Origin: Mycobacterium sp. 1164985.4
Lineage (GTDB): Bacteria > Actinomycetota > Actinomycetes > Mycobacteriales > Mycobacteriaceae
Direction: 5' to 3'
NCBI RefSeq assembly: GCF_001668575.1
Contig: NZ_LZMD01000027.1
Location: 1-45,210, forward strand
DNA length: 45,210 nucleotides
Shown here: positions 16,391 through 24,195 of the stretch, one piece after another
Numbering within the stretch: the first letter of the stretch is position 1
Layout of the letters: each line of letters opens with the position of its first letter
Notes under the pieces: model-generated
What the model was told of the DNA's origin: nothing
Database searches by the model: none
The model's input: the letters and a program-made list of their open reading frames with translations, nothing else
Made by a program: the position numbers and the translations under genes

Positions 16391-17632
16391 ATGCCGACGA
16401 CGACTCCGGTCGACCTCTCGGATCCGGCGTTGTGGCAGAACGGCTTTCCCGACGAACTGTTCGCCCAGCTGCGCCGGGAGCGTCCGATCTTCCGGCACGG
16501 CCTCACCGACCGGGTCGCGGCGACGCTCAAACACGACTTCTGGGTGACCACCAAGGTCCCCCACGCGCACTGGATACACCGCGACACCGAATCGTTCACC
16601 GCCGCCGAGGGTCCCCTGATCCAAGGCGTGGGCGCGGTGGGTTCGTTCCCGACGATCATCAACATGGACCCGCCCGATCTCCTTAAGCGGCGCCGGGTGA
16701 TGTCGCATGCGTTCACTCCGAAGGCGATCGCGAAGCTCGAACACGACATTCGCCGGCGCGCCGCGGCGATGATCGACCACCTCCTCGAGTCCGGCGGGGG
16801 CGACTGGATCGAAGACGTCGCCGACGCGTTGCCCATGTCGGTGATCGGGGACATCGTCGGGATACCCGAACAGGACAGGCCGGAGATCTTCGACACCTTC
16901 GATCTCATCCTGCAGGCGAACTCGGCGGGGTCGGGCGGGGAAGCCGAACACAGACATCTCGAACTGTTCGGCAAGATCTTCACCTATGCCGCAGAGCTGA
17001 CCGCCGAGAAACGCCTGCATCCCGCCGACGACATCTGGAGCACGCTGGCCACCGCGGTCGTCACCGACGAGAACGGTGAGCAACTGTCGATTCCCGCCGC
17101 CGAACTCGACATCTTCTTCTTCGTCATCGCCTTCGCGGGTAGCGACACGACGAAGAACGCTCTGGCGTACGGGATTCGGGCGTTCGTCGACAATCCGGCG
17201 CAGATCGAGCGCTATCGCACCGATCCGTCCGTGCGTCAGACGGCGGTCGAGGAGGTGCTGCGGTGGTCGACGCCGGTGGCGTTCTGGAGCCGGGTCACCA
17301 AGGCCGACGTCGAGATCGACGGCGTCACGATCCCGCGCGGTGAGCGCGTGGTGTCGATGCTGCGGTCGGCCAACCGCGACGAGGACGTGTTCACCGACCC
17401 GTTCACGTTCGACATCGGCCGCACGGACAACCCTCACGTGGCGTTCGGCGGTGGCGGACCACACCACTGTCTCGGGGCGATGCTCGCGCGCGCGGAGATC
17501 CGCGCCGTGCTCGACGAGGTGTTGTGCCGCGCGCAAGACATCGAGCTCGGTCCCGTCGAGGTCGCCTACCCGAACCTGACGAACAACATGACGATCTTCC
17601 ACGCGATGCCGATCTCGTTGCGCGGCCGCTGA
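16391..17632 (+). CDS. Cytochrome P450
   Basis: A 413-residue soluble P450. I-helix FVIAFAGSDTTKNAL (acid-alcohol pair Asp252-Thr253), ExxR motif at 288-291 (EEVLR), and haem loop FGGGGPHHCLGAML with ligand Cys360. It needs a ferredoxin and reductase. It is divergent from the Rieske oxygenase operon and ends 3 bases before the convergent CaiB gene stop. Sharing a promoter element with the Rieske gene suggests both act on the same substrate or pathway. The CYP family number cannot be assigned here. Confidence 0.94.
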   Translation: MPTTTPVDLSDPALWQNGFPDELFAQLRRERPIFRHGLTDRVAATLKHDFWVTTKVPHAHWIHRDTESFTAAEGPLIQGVGAVGSFPTIINMDPPDLLKRRRVMSHAFTPKAIAKLEHDIRRRAAAMIDHLLESGGGDWIEDVADALPMSVIGDIVGIPEQDRPEIFDTFDLILQANSAGSGGEAEHRHLELFGKIFTYAAELTAEKRLHPADDIWSTLATAVVTDENGEQLSIPAAELDIFFFVIAFAGSDTTKNALAYGIRAFVDNPAQIERYRTDPSVRQTAVEEVLRWSTPVAFWSRVTKADVEIDGVTIPRGERVVSMLRSANRDEDVFTDPFTFDIGRTDNPHVAFGGGGPHHCLGAMLARAEIRAVLDEVLCRAQDIELGPVEVAYPNLTNNMTIFHAMPISLRGR

Positions 17633-17635
17633 GTT

Positions 17636-19945
17636 CTAGAGCCCCTTCGGTCGGGATCCGATGACGCCCTGGTTTTCGAGCCGGTCCAGGTCACTCTCGG
17701 TCAGCCCGCACATTGTGGTGAGAACCTCGGCATTGTGCTCACCCAGCGTCGGGGGCGGGCGTCTCAGCCAGCGCGGGCTGCCGGGCAGCCGGGCGAACGG
17801 CGGGCACGGATAGAGGTTCTGCCCCGTGCTCGAATGGTCCAGACGTTCGAAGAACCCGCGGTGTCGTAGTTGCGGGTTCGAGGTGACGAGCGAGGGCGAC
17901 ACCACCACCGCGGCGGGCACACCGGCTCGTGTCAGCTCGTCGGCGGCGGCCCGGGCGTCGCGAGTGGCGAGCCAACCCTCGATGGAGGCACCGCCGGTGA
18001 CATCGGCCAGTGCCGCACGCTCGGCCTCGGTGTGCGCGGCCACCGCAACCCAATCGTCCTCCCCCGCACAGCGATAGACGTCCTGCAAGACGTCCCCGCG
18101 CCCCCGGTTCCCGCGGCGCTCCATCACCCGCCCGAACACCTCGTATTCGATGGTCTGGACGGCCGTGACGTTCAACACCGCCTCGATCATCGGGACCTCG
18201 ACGAGTTGCCCTCGACCCGTGCGGTCGGTGCACTCGAGTGCCGCGAGCGTCGCGAAGGCGGCATGCGCGCCGGCGAGGGGATCGCAGGCACCGCGCGGGG
18301 TGATAGGCGGGCCGTCGGGTAACCCGGTCACCCAGGCCAGCCCGGCAATCTGCTCCATGGTCGGAGCGAAACCGACGCGGTCGCGCCAGGGGCCGGTCAA
18401 TCCGAACGCCGGCATCCGGACCACGACCAGGCGCGGGTTGAGATCGAGCAGAGCCCGCGCACCCAGGCCGAATTGCTCCATCACCCGCGGGGAGAAGTTC
18501 TCCACTACGACGTCGGCCTTTTCGATCAGGCGGCGCACCAGCCGAAGTCCTTCGTCGGATTGCAGGTCGAGAGTCACCGAGCGCTTGTTGGTGTTCATCG
18601 CGTGGAACACCCAGCCGTACTCCCACCAGTCCTCGACGTCCTTTCGCATCCCGCCCGAGTACCGGATGCCGTCGGGACGCTGGATCGATTCGACCTTGAT
18701 GACGTCGGCGCCGAACGCGGCCAGCGAATGGGTGGCCGCGGGGCCCGCCCAGAACGCGGTGAAGTCGACGACGCGGACGCCCGCGAGCGGCATGTCCCCG
18801 GTCGTATCCCGATTCGAGGTGAATGGCCGTGGCGCCCAGAGCGACTCGCCGTCGGCCTCGCCGACCGCGGGCGCGGTGCGCACCGGGGCAGGACGCGCCT
18901 GCGACATCAGCCATGGAGGCCGCGGCTGGCGGAAGTCGGCCGGATTGTCGACGTAGACGCCGCGCTCGCGAAGGTGATCCATCGACGGGATCGTCGCGCC
19001 GTTGCCCAGCGGCGCCAGCGGCAGCCGAAACAGTTGTCCGAGTTCGACGATCTCGGCGACGCTCCGCTCCCGCATCCACGGGTCGATGCGTTCGCGAATC
19101 CAGTCCCGGTAGTCCCACCGGCCGATCTGGAACTGCAACTGCGGAACGTCGGTCAACTCCTGGCAGTCGACCATCGCGGCGAAGTCCAGCCACTGCTGCC
19201 CCGTCACCATGCTGATACCGACGTAACCGTCCTTGGCCGGTTCGATCGACGGCACCTCCACCGATCGCCGCACCGGCGGGACTCGCAGCAGCGCCGAATG
19301 CAGCCACTCCCCGCTCTGCATCAGCGTGATCGCCTCGAGCATCGACATGTCGAGATGGCCGCCGGAACCGCCGTTGAGCACGCGCCGCCGCAGGGCCAGT
19401 GCACCGTAGGCGGCCCACACCCCGCCCATGTACTCCCCCAGCTCCCCGCCGATGGATATGGGCGGGCCCGCGGGATCGCCGCGGAAACCGGTCAGCCCCG
19501 AGTCGGCCTGCAGCGTGAATTCGGTGGCGGGCCGCTGCGACCATGGCCCGCTCCAACCGAAGTCCGAGATCGAGACGACGATGCACCCGGGCGCGGCCGC
19601 CAGCAGGCCGGAAGGGTCGACGCCGTGCCGCCGGGCGGTGGACTGGTCGGCCGTCACGACGACGATGTCGGCAGCTCGCAATAGATCATCGGAAATGCTT
19701 GTGACACTGCGTTTTCCCGCATTGAGATAGCTGAACAGGGGCGCGTCGGCGCCCGCGTCGAGTTCACCCCCGGTGGCCGTGAACTCGCGCAGGATGTCAC
19801 CGTCGGGGGGTTCCACCTTGATCACTTGGGCGCCCGCGTCGGTCAGCAGCTTGCCGCAGTAGGCTCCGGCGATACGGTCGCTGATCTCGACGACTCGCAC
19901 ATCGTGCAACGGGGTGGGCACCGAACCACTCGCACCGTCGCCCAC
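17636..19945 (-). CDS. Two-domain CaiB/BaiF-type CoA-transferase (tandem fusion)
   Basis: About 769 residues, nearly twice the usual CaiB length (~400), with two copies of the class III CoA-transferase fold. Copy 1 starts with VRVVEISDRIAGAYCGKLLT (residues ~17-36); copy 2 with VRVVDFTAFWAGPAATHSLA (~385-404). Class III enzymes move CoA between acids via a conserved Asp. Copy 2 keeps Asp at the matching site (GACDPLAGAHAA), while copy 1 has GELGEYMGGVWAA with Glu. GTG at 19945 is preferred because GGGAGG lies 5 bases upstream; the GTG at 19951 overlaps that RBS. It is divergent from the GntR gene. Confidence 0.88.
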   Translation of the reverse strand: MGDGASGSVPTPLHDVRVVEISDRIAGAYCGKLLTDAGAQVIKVEPPDGDILREFTATGGELDAGADAPLFSYLNAGKRSVTSISDDLLRAADIVVVTADQSTARRHGVDPSGLLAAAPGCIVVSISDFGWSGPWSQRPATEFTLQADSGLTGFRGDPAGPPISIGGELGEYMGGVWAAYGALALRRRVLNGGSGGHLDMSMLEAITLMQSGEWLHSALLRVPPVRRSVEVPSIEPAKDGYVGISMVTGQQWLDFAAMVDCQELTDVPQLQFQIGRWDYRDWIRERIDPWMRERSVAEIVELGQLFRLPLAPLGNGATIPSMDHLRERGVYVDNPADFRQPRPPWLMSQARPAPVRTAPAVGEADGESLWAPRPFTSNRDTTGDMPLAGVRVVDFTAFWAGPAATHSLAAFGADVIKVESIQRPDGIRYSGGMRKDVEDWWEYGWVFHAMNTNKRSVTLDLQSDEGLRLVRRLIEKADVVVENFSPRVMEQFGLGARALLDLNPRLVVVRMPAFGLTGPWRDRVGFAPTMEQIAGLAWVTGLPDGPPITPRGACDPLAGAHAAFATLAALECTDRTGRGQLVEVPMIEAVLNVTAVQTIEYEVFGRVMERRGNRGRGDVLQDVYRCAGEDDWVAVAAHTEAERAALADVTGGASIEGWLATRDARAAADELTRAGVPAAVVVSPSLVTSNPQLRHRGFFERLDHSSTGQNLYPCPPFARLPGSPRWLRRPPPTLGEHNAEVLTTMCGLTESDLDRLENQGVIGSRPKGL

Positions 19946-19964
19946 GCACACCTCCCGCTTTCGC

Positions 19965-19987
19965 TGCCATCTTAGTAATTATTGGCA
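19965..19987 (+). promoter_or_regulatory. Shared regulon element, copy 2 (CaiB side)
   Basis: A 23-bp site with perfect inverted ends TGCCA/TGGCA and core TTAGTAAT, 20 bases upstream of the CaiB start. The core TAGTAA, flanked by GCC and GGC at nearly the same spacing as the sites at 16337 and 24140, marks it as a family member, though it is more divergent than those two. Confidence 0.5.
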
Positions 19988-20017
19988 GAAACGAGGCCGC
20001 TGGTGGCGGTGCTATCA

Positions 20018-20036
20018 CTGTTAATATTGCTAAGAC
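20018..20036 (-). promoter_or_regulatory. Possible GntR autoregulatory half-site
   Basis: On the minus strand this reads CTTAGCAATATTAACAG, close to the CTTAGTAATTATTGGCAG of the neighbouring site at 19965-19987. It lies immediately against the GntR start codon, a typical place for autoregulation. Confidence 0.35.
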
Positions 20037-20846
20037 ATGACAACACTGGGAATCGGCCCCGAGGCACGTCGCCGGCTGGGGGCGCGCCGCACGGCCGAGA
20101 TCGTGGCCGACGAACTGCGCCGCCAGATCATCGAAGGTGAACTCAACGACGGTGATTTGCTGCCCCGCCAGGAAGTGCTCGTCGAGCAGTTCAACGTCAG
20201 CCTGGTGTCGTTACGAGAAGCGTTGCGAATCCTCGAAACCGAGGGGTTGGTCTCGGTGCGGCGGGGTAACCGCGGCGGCGCCGTCGTCCATGCGCCCGCG
20301 AAGGCCAACGCCGCCTACATGCTCGGTCTGTTGCTGCAGAGCGACTATGTCCCGCTGGCCGACCTGGGAACCGCACTGCAGGAACTCGATCCGATGTGCG
20401 CGGCACTGGCCGCGCGCCGACCGGATCGCGCGAAGACGCTCGTTCCCAAGCTGCGAGAGTTCAACGCCGCGATGGAGAAACACATCGAGGATGGCGCGCG
20501 GTTCACCGAGATCGGTGGGCAGTTTCATGATGAGATCGTCCGCGGCTGCGGCAACCACACCATGGTCGCGGTGGTGGGCGCCCTGGAAACGCTGTGGACC
20601 GGCCACCTGAACTGGTGGGCCAACGAAACCGCAGCCAAAGGCGAGTACCCGTCGACCAAGCGGCGCCGGATCGCGCTGAGCGTGCACACGAAGATCACCG
20701 ACGCCATCGAGGCCGGGGACAGCGAACGCGCTCGCAAACTGGCCGCCCGCCACGTCGCCGACACACAGACTTACTTGTTGGCAGGTGAGCCCGAACAGCG
20801 GATCGTCGCCCTGTCGCCACAGGCGCTGGCGCAGCGCAAGCGTTGA
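20037..20846 (+). CDS. GntR-family regulator (FadR/FCD type)
   Basis: A 269-residue regulator. Residues ~15-85 form the winged helix (AEIVADELRRQIIEGELNDG, LVEQFNVSLVSLREALRILE, GLVSVRRGNRGGAVV). The C-terminal two-thirds form a helical FCD ligand domain with possible metal-binding acidic and His residues (GGQFHDEIVRGCGNHTM, SVHTKITDAIEAGD, ARHVADTQTY). Members usually repress catabolic genes until an acid or acyl-CoA binds. Its position at the centre of the island, the nearby repeats and its divergence from CaiB make it the best candidate for controlling the regulon. Confidence 0.92.
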   Translation: MTTLGIGPEARRRLGARRTAEIVADELRRQIIEGELNDGDLLPRQEVLVEQFNVSLVSLREALRILETEGLVSVRRGNRGGAVVHAPAKANAAYMLGLLLQSDYVPLADLGTALQELDPMCAALAARRPDRAKTLVPKLREFNAAMEKHIEDGARFTEIGGQFHDEIVRGCGNHTMVAVVGALETLWTGHLNWWANETAAKGEYPSTKRRRIALSVHTKITDAIEAGDSERARKLAARHVADTQTYLLAGEPEQRIVALSPQALAQRKR

Positions 20847-20856
20847 GAGGCGCGAT

Positions 20857-21582
20857 GTGCGAACGGCTTTGATCACCGGCGGCAGCGGCGGCATCGGCAT
20901 GGCGTGCGGCCGCAAGCTCGCCGGGCTCGGCTACGACGTGGTGTTGACGGCACGCCGGGAGGCGCCGCTGCGGGCGGCCGCCGAAGAGATGGGTGCGCGC
21001 TACGTCGTCGCCGACGCGAGCGTCCCGTCGGGCTTCGAACCCGCCGTCGAGGCCGCGGGCAGCGTCGACCTGCTCGTGCACGCCTCGGGCATCCTCGGTG
21101 GAACCTACGCCCGCAAGCAGACTTTCGAGCAGTGGCGCGCGACCATGTCGGCGAATCTGGACTCCTGCTTCGTGGTGACGTCGGCCGCCCTGCCGCGGAT
21201 GCGGGCCGGTTCCCGATTCGTGTTCATCTCCTCGTCGGCCGCGCACGAGCCGATGCGGGCCCGCACCGCCTATTCGGCGGCGAAGGCGGGGATGAACGCG
21301 TTCGCCGGCGCACTGGCGCAGGAGGTCGACCGCGACGGGATCAACGTACACGTCGTCACACCCGGGCCGGTCGAGACCGAGATGCTGCAAGACGTTCCGT
21401 TCGAGATGTACACGATCCGCGCTGCCGATGTCGCCGACGCGGTGGCATGGCTCGACACCGTCGACCCGTCCGTCGATCTGCCGGAGATCCGGTTGCACGC
21501 GATCACCAGGGGGCCGTCCGCACGTCCGCCGATCGTGCCGCTCGAAGCCCAACGTCGCGCGAAAGCGCCTAGAGCGCTTTGA
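20857..21582 (+). CDS. Short-chain dehydrogenase/reductase
   Basis: A 241-residue classical SDR starting at GTG (RBS GAGAGG 7 bases upstream). Cofactor motif TGGSGGIG at residues 7-14, catalytic Ser near 127 (FISSSAA), and YSAAK with Tyr139 and Lys143. It interconverts a hydroxyl and a keto group with NAD(P)(H). It follows the GntR gene by 10 bp, so it is probably co-transcribed with its regulator. Its 3' end overlaps the convergent amidohydrolase by 14 bases. Confidence 0.9.
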   Translation: MRTALITGGSGGIGMACGRKLAGLGYDVVLTARREAPLRAAAEEMGARYVVADASVPSGFEPAVEAAGSVDLLVHASGILGGTYARKQTFEQWRATMSANLDSCFVVTSAALPRMRAGSRFVFISSSAAHEPMRARTAYSAAKAGMNAFAGALAQEVDRDGINVHVVTPGPVETEMLQDVPFEMYTIRAADVADAVAWLDTVDPSVDLPEIRLHAITRGPSARPPIVPLEAQRRAKAPRAL

Positions 21583-22699
21583 CCGTCGACGGCAGGCCGT
21601 ACAGAGCGGTGGCGTTGCCCCGCATGATCCGCTCGCGCTGATCCGCGGGAAACCGGCGGATCGCCCACTGCGGCGAGTCATAACTCCAGTGTGGATAGTC
21701 GGTCGAGAACATCAGGTTGTCGCCGAGGTCCATCATCTCGAGGTACTCGCGGTAGACACCGACATGGACCTCCTCCACCGGCTGCGTGGTGAAGCGCACG
21801 TGTTCGCGAACGTAGTCCGACGGTCGGCGCTTCACGTGCGGCAGGTCAAATCGGCGTTGTTCCCAAATGCGGTCCATTCGCCACATCACCGGCATCGCCC
21901 ATGTGAAGCCGCCTTCGACGAAAACCACGCGAAGGTCCGGATGGCGGTCGAACGCTCCGTCGAAGACCATGCTCATCAGATGCGATACGTACAGCAACGG
22001 CCACGACGCGAAGAAGTCGTGCCAGTGTGCCGGGTTGCCGACCGGATAGATCGGGATCAGCTCGAATGGCGTCTGCCCCATCAAGTGCGTGGCGACCGGC
22101 AACCCGTGGCGCGCCGCTGTCTCGTAGAGCGGGTCGAAATGCGGGCTGCCGAACGGAATTCCGCGGGTCTGCGGCGTGATCAACACCTCGGCCAGGTAAG
22201 GATGCCCGGCCCAGCGTTCGATCTCGGTGGCGGCCGCGTACGGGTCCTGCGCGGTGACGCTGATGGCCCCGCGCCAACGGCCGTGCCAGTTGGCCTGGCC
22301 CAGCCACACATCTGCCAGCCAGTCGTTGTAGGTGGCCTTCAGGATGTGTTCGGCCTGCGGTAGTTGCGCGTCGCACATCGGTTCCAGCACAGCGATACTC
22401 ACGCCCGCGTCTACCAACAGCTGCTTGGCGGCGAACTCGGGGTCACTGCCCGGCACCCCTCCGCCGGGTGGTTTGGCGTCGACGCGTAGCGAGTTGGTCT
22501 TGAACGAATCGGGAGTGTCGTAGAAGTGCGGCACCGGTGACACGGCGTTGCCCGTCGGCCAGACCGTGTCTCGCCACGCCACCGGGGCGTAGTTTTTGAG
22601 CTCGTCGACCGAGACGGGCATCGGGTGCACGTCGGTGTCGACGATCGTGACCGCGATGTCCGCGGCGGAATCCTGTCGGGCCGACTCGACGGTTGTCAC
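21569..22699 (-). CDS. Amidohydrolase-2 family enzyme (ACMSD-like), metal ligands intact
   Basis: A 376-residue TIM-barrel metal-dependent hydrolase or decarboxylase. Expected ligands are present: DTDVHP near the N-terminus, His in ATHLMGQ, and Asp in FSTDYPHWSYD; EGGFTWAMPVMWRMD is also family-typical. Relatives decarboxylate or hydrolyse ring-derived acids. GTG at 22699 overlaps the TGA of the upstream homologue by 4 bases. The open frame runs much further upstream (to 23641), but that extension is only a shadow of the neighbour. With the Rieske ferredoxin and the second amidohydrolase it forms one operon. Confidence 0.88.
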   Translation of the reverse strand: MTTVESARQDSAADIAVTIVDTDVHPMPVSVDELKNYAPVAWRDTVWPTGNAVSPVPHFYDTPDSFKTNSLRVDAKPPGGGVPGSDPEFAAKQLLVDAGVSIAVLEPMCDAQLPQAEHILKATYNDWLADVWLGQANWHGRWRGAISVTAQDPYAAATEIERWAGHPYLAEVLITPQTRGIPFGSPHFDPLYETAARHGLPVATHLMGQTPFELIPIYPVGNPAHWHDFFASWPLLYVSHLMSMVFDGAFDRHPDLRVVFVEGGFTWAMPVMWRMDRIWEQRRFDLPHVKRRPSDYVREHVRFTTQPVEEVHVGVYREYLEMMDLGDNLMFSTDYPHWSYDSPQWAIRRFPADQRERIMRGNATALYGLPSTVKAL

Positions 22700-23751
22700 G
22701 AAGCGCTCACCTCCATCGGAGCATCCAGCGCGTACAGTTCGCTGGCGTTGCGCCACAACACCTTCTCGGACTGTCGGTCGTTCAACCCGCGCACCGCGTC
22801 CGCCGGTGTCGTCGTGGACCAGTGCGGATAGCCCGACCCGTACATCACCAGATCCGCCTTGTCGGTGAAGTCCATCCACCGCTCGGCGTGGCCCGCGTCG
22901 GTCGGACCGTCGAGTGCCGACGTGCAGAACCGCACATGGTCGCGCAGGTACTCGCTGGGATAGCGGTCCACCCACGGTGTCTGGTCGCGCATCGACATCC
23001 AGAATGTGTCGAGCCGCCACATCAGCGGCGTCAGGATGTCGTAACCACCATCGGCGAACACGAACCTCAGCCCGGCGTGCCTGCCGAATGTGCCCTCGAT
23101 GATCAGCGTGGCAAGATGCACGAAACCGTTGAGCGGCATGAACGATGCGTAACCGGGATAGGTGTGGGCGTGCCCCGCGAACGTCGGCGCGTGGTCGACG
23201 CCGTTGCCGCCGTTGACATGTACCGCGACCGGAAGTCCGTGCGCTGCGGCGGACTCCCAGATCGGCTCGAACATCGGCTTGCCATAGGGCTCGCGCGATT
23301 GCAGCGGCACACCGACCTGAACCATCTTCGGATGGTTCGCCAACCGTTCGATTTCGGCGACCGCGCCCCTGACGTCCTCGGGGTTGACCCGGATGGTGCC
23401 ACGGAACCGGTCGGTGCTGTCGGGTTCGAGCCAGCGGTCGAGCAGCCAGTCGTTGACAGCGGCGCAGATACGGCTGTTGAGCAGGTAGTCGGCGATGTTG
23501 CCTCTGGTCAACGGATTGAGGACGGCGTAGTCCGCCCCGCCCTCGTCGAACAGGTGACGCGCCACGATATCGGGATCGGACCCCGGGTAGCCGTCGCTGT
23601 ACAGGTCCGCCCGGTAATCGCCTCCCGGCGCCTGATACCACTGCTGCTCGACGTCGGGGACGGCGCGGAGCTTGTGCGGGTCGGCCAGGTAGCGCCGGAT
23701 CTCGGCGTTGTTCCGGAAGTGGGGCTGCACGGATGCGTCGATGACGGTCAT
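22696..23751 (-). CDS. Amidohydrolase-2 paralogue lacking metal ligands
   Basis: A 351-residue homologue of the following gene with the same order of segments, but with changes at the metal site. Where the partner has DTDVHP this one has DASVQP, and where the partner has STDYPHW it has GSGYPHW; EGG becomes DGG. His in AVHVNGG is kept. It is therefore probably a pseudoenzyme or uses another metal site. Overlap of 4 bases on both sides implies a heteromeric complex with the intact partner. It may act as a scaffold or shape substrate specificity. Confidence 0.85.
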   Translation of the reverse strand: MTVIDASVQPHFRNNAEIRRYLADPHKLRAVPDVEQQWYQAPGGDYRADLYSDGYPGSDPDIVARHLFDEGGADYAVLNPLTRGNIADYLLNSRICAAVNDWLLDRWLEPDSTDRFRGTIRVNPEDVRGAVAEIERLANHPKMVQVGVPLQSREPYGKPMFEPIWESAAAHGLPVAVHVNGGNGVDHAPTFAGHAHTYPGYASFMPLNGFVHLATLIIEGTFGRHAGLRFVFADGGYDILTPLMWRLDTFWMSMRDQTPWVDRYPSEYLRDHVRFCTSALDGPTDAGHAERWMDFTDKADLVMYGSGYPHWSTTTPADAVRGLNDRQSEKVLWRNASELYALDAPMEVSAS

Positions 23752-24107
23752 GCGGTCAGGTACACCTGTCCGTCGGCGATCTCGACCTCATAGGTGCGTA
23801 CCCGCTTGCTGGGATCGGCGAGGTTGACACCGGTCGGGATGTCGAATTCCCATTGATGCCAGGGGCATCGGACGATGCGACCGGTACGCACATGACGAAC
23901 CCGATCCGGAAGTTCGGGTGCGTACTCGGTGGTGCCCCGAACGTACCCCGCGCACAGCGGGGCGCCCTCGTGTGCGCAGTAGTTGGCGATCGCGTACACG
24001 GACCCGTCGATGTTGTACACGCCCACGCCGAACTTGCCCGCCTGCACCAATTTCATGCTGCCCGGCGGCAGGTCCTCGATGGCACACACCGGTCGGCGCC
24101 GCATCAC
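23748..24107 (-). CDS. Rieske-type [2Fe-2S] ferredoxin
   Basis: A 119-residue small Rieske protein. Cluster ligands are in NYCAHEGAPLC (Cys-x-His) and IVRCPWHQWEF (Cys-x-x-His), separated by a longer than usual insert. It should carry electrons to a Rieske oxygenase or P450. The start is GTG at 24107 with GAGGGG 7 bases upstream; ATG at 24104 is equally possible. It leads the amidohydrolase operon and shares a promoter region with a P450, so it may serve that P450 or the Rieske alpha subunit at 15171-16286. Confidence 0.9.
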   Translation of the reverse strand: MMRRRPVCAIEDLPPGSMKLVQAGKFGVGVYNIDGSVYAIANYCAHEGAPLCAGYVRGTTEYAPELPDRVRHVRTGRIVRCPWHQWEFDIPTGVNLADPSKRVRTYEVEIADGQVYLTA

Positions 24108-24139
24108 GTCACGTCCCCTCGGTTGCCTTGACCTAGATT

Positions 24140-24161
24140 ACCTAAAATAGTAAAGATAGGC
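24140..24161 (+). promoter_or_regulatory. Shared regulon element, copy 3
   Basis: A 22-bp site between the divergent Rieske ferredoxin and P450 genes. It reads ACCTAAAATAG then TAAAGATAGGC and agrees with the reverse complement of 16337-16358 at 20 of 22 positions. It lies 33-35 bp from both start codons, so one bound regulator could control both operons. Confidence 0.65.
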
Positions 24162-24195
24162 GGGAAGAGCGCGAACCCCGCTGCCGGGAGGCAAG

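Noticed and set aside
22700..23641. Upstream extension of the intact amidohydrolase frame
   Set aside because: It covers the neighbour gene in another frame and codes for low-quality Arg-rich sequence; GTG 22699 overlaps the neighbour stop instead.
16337..24161. KstR-type steroid regulator operator
   Set aside because: The shared sites do not show the TNNAACNNGTTNNA pattern, so direct control by KstR is not supported, even though some enzymes look steroid-like.
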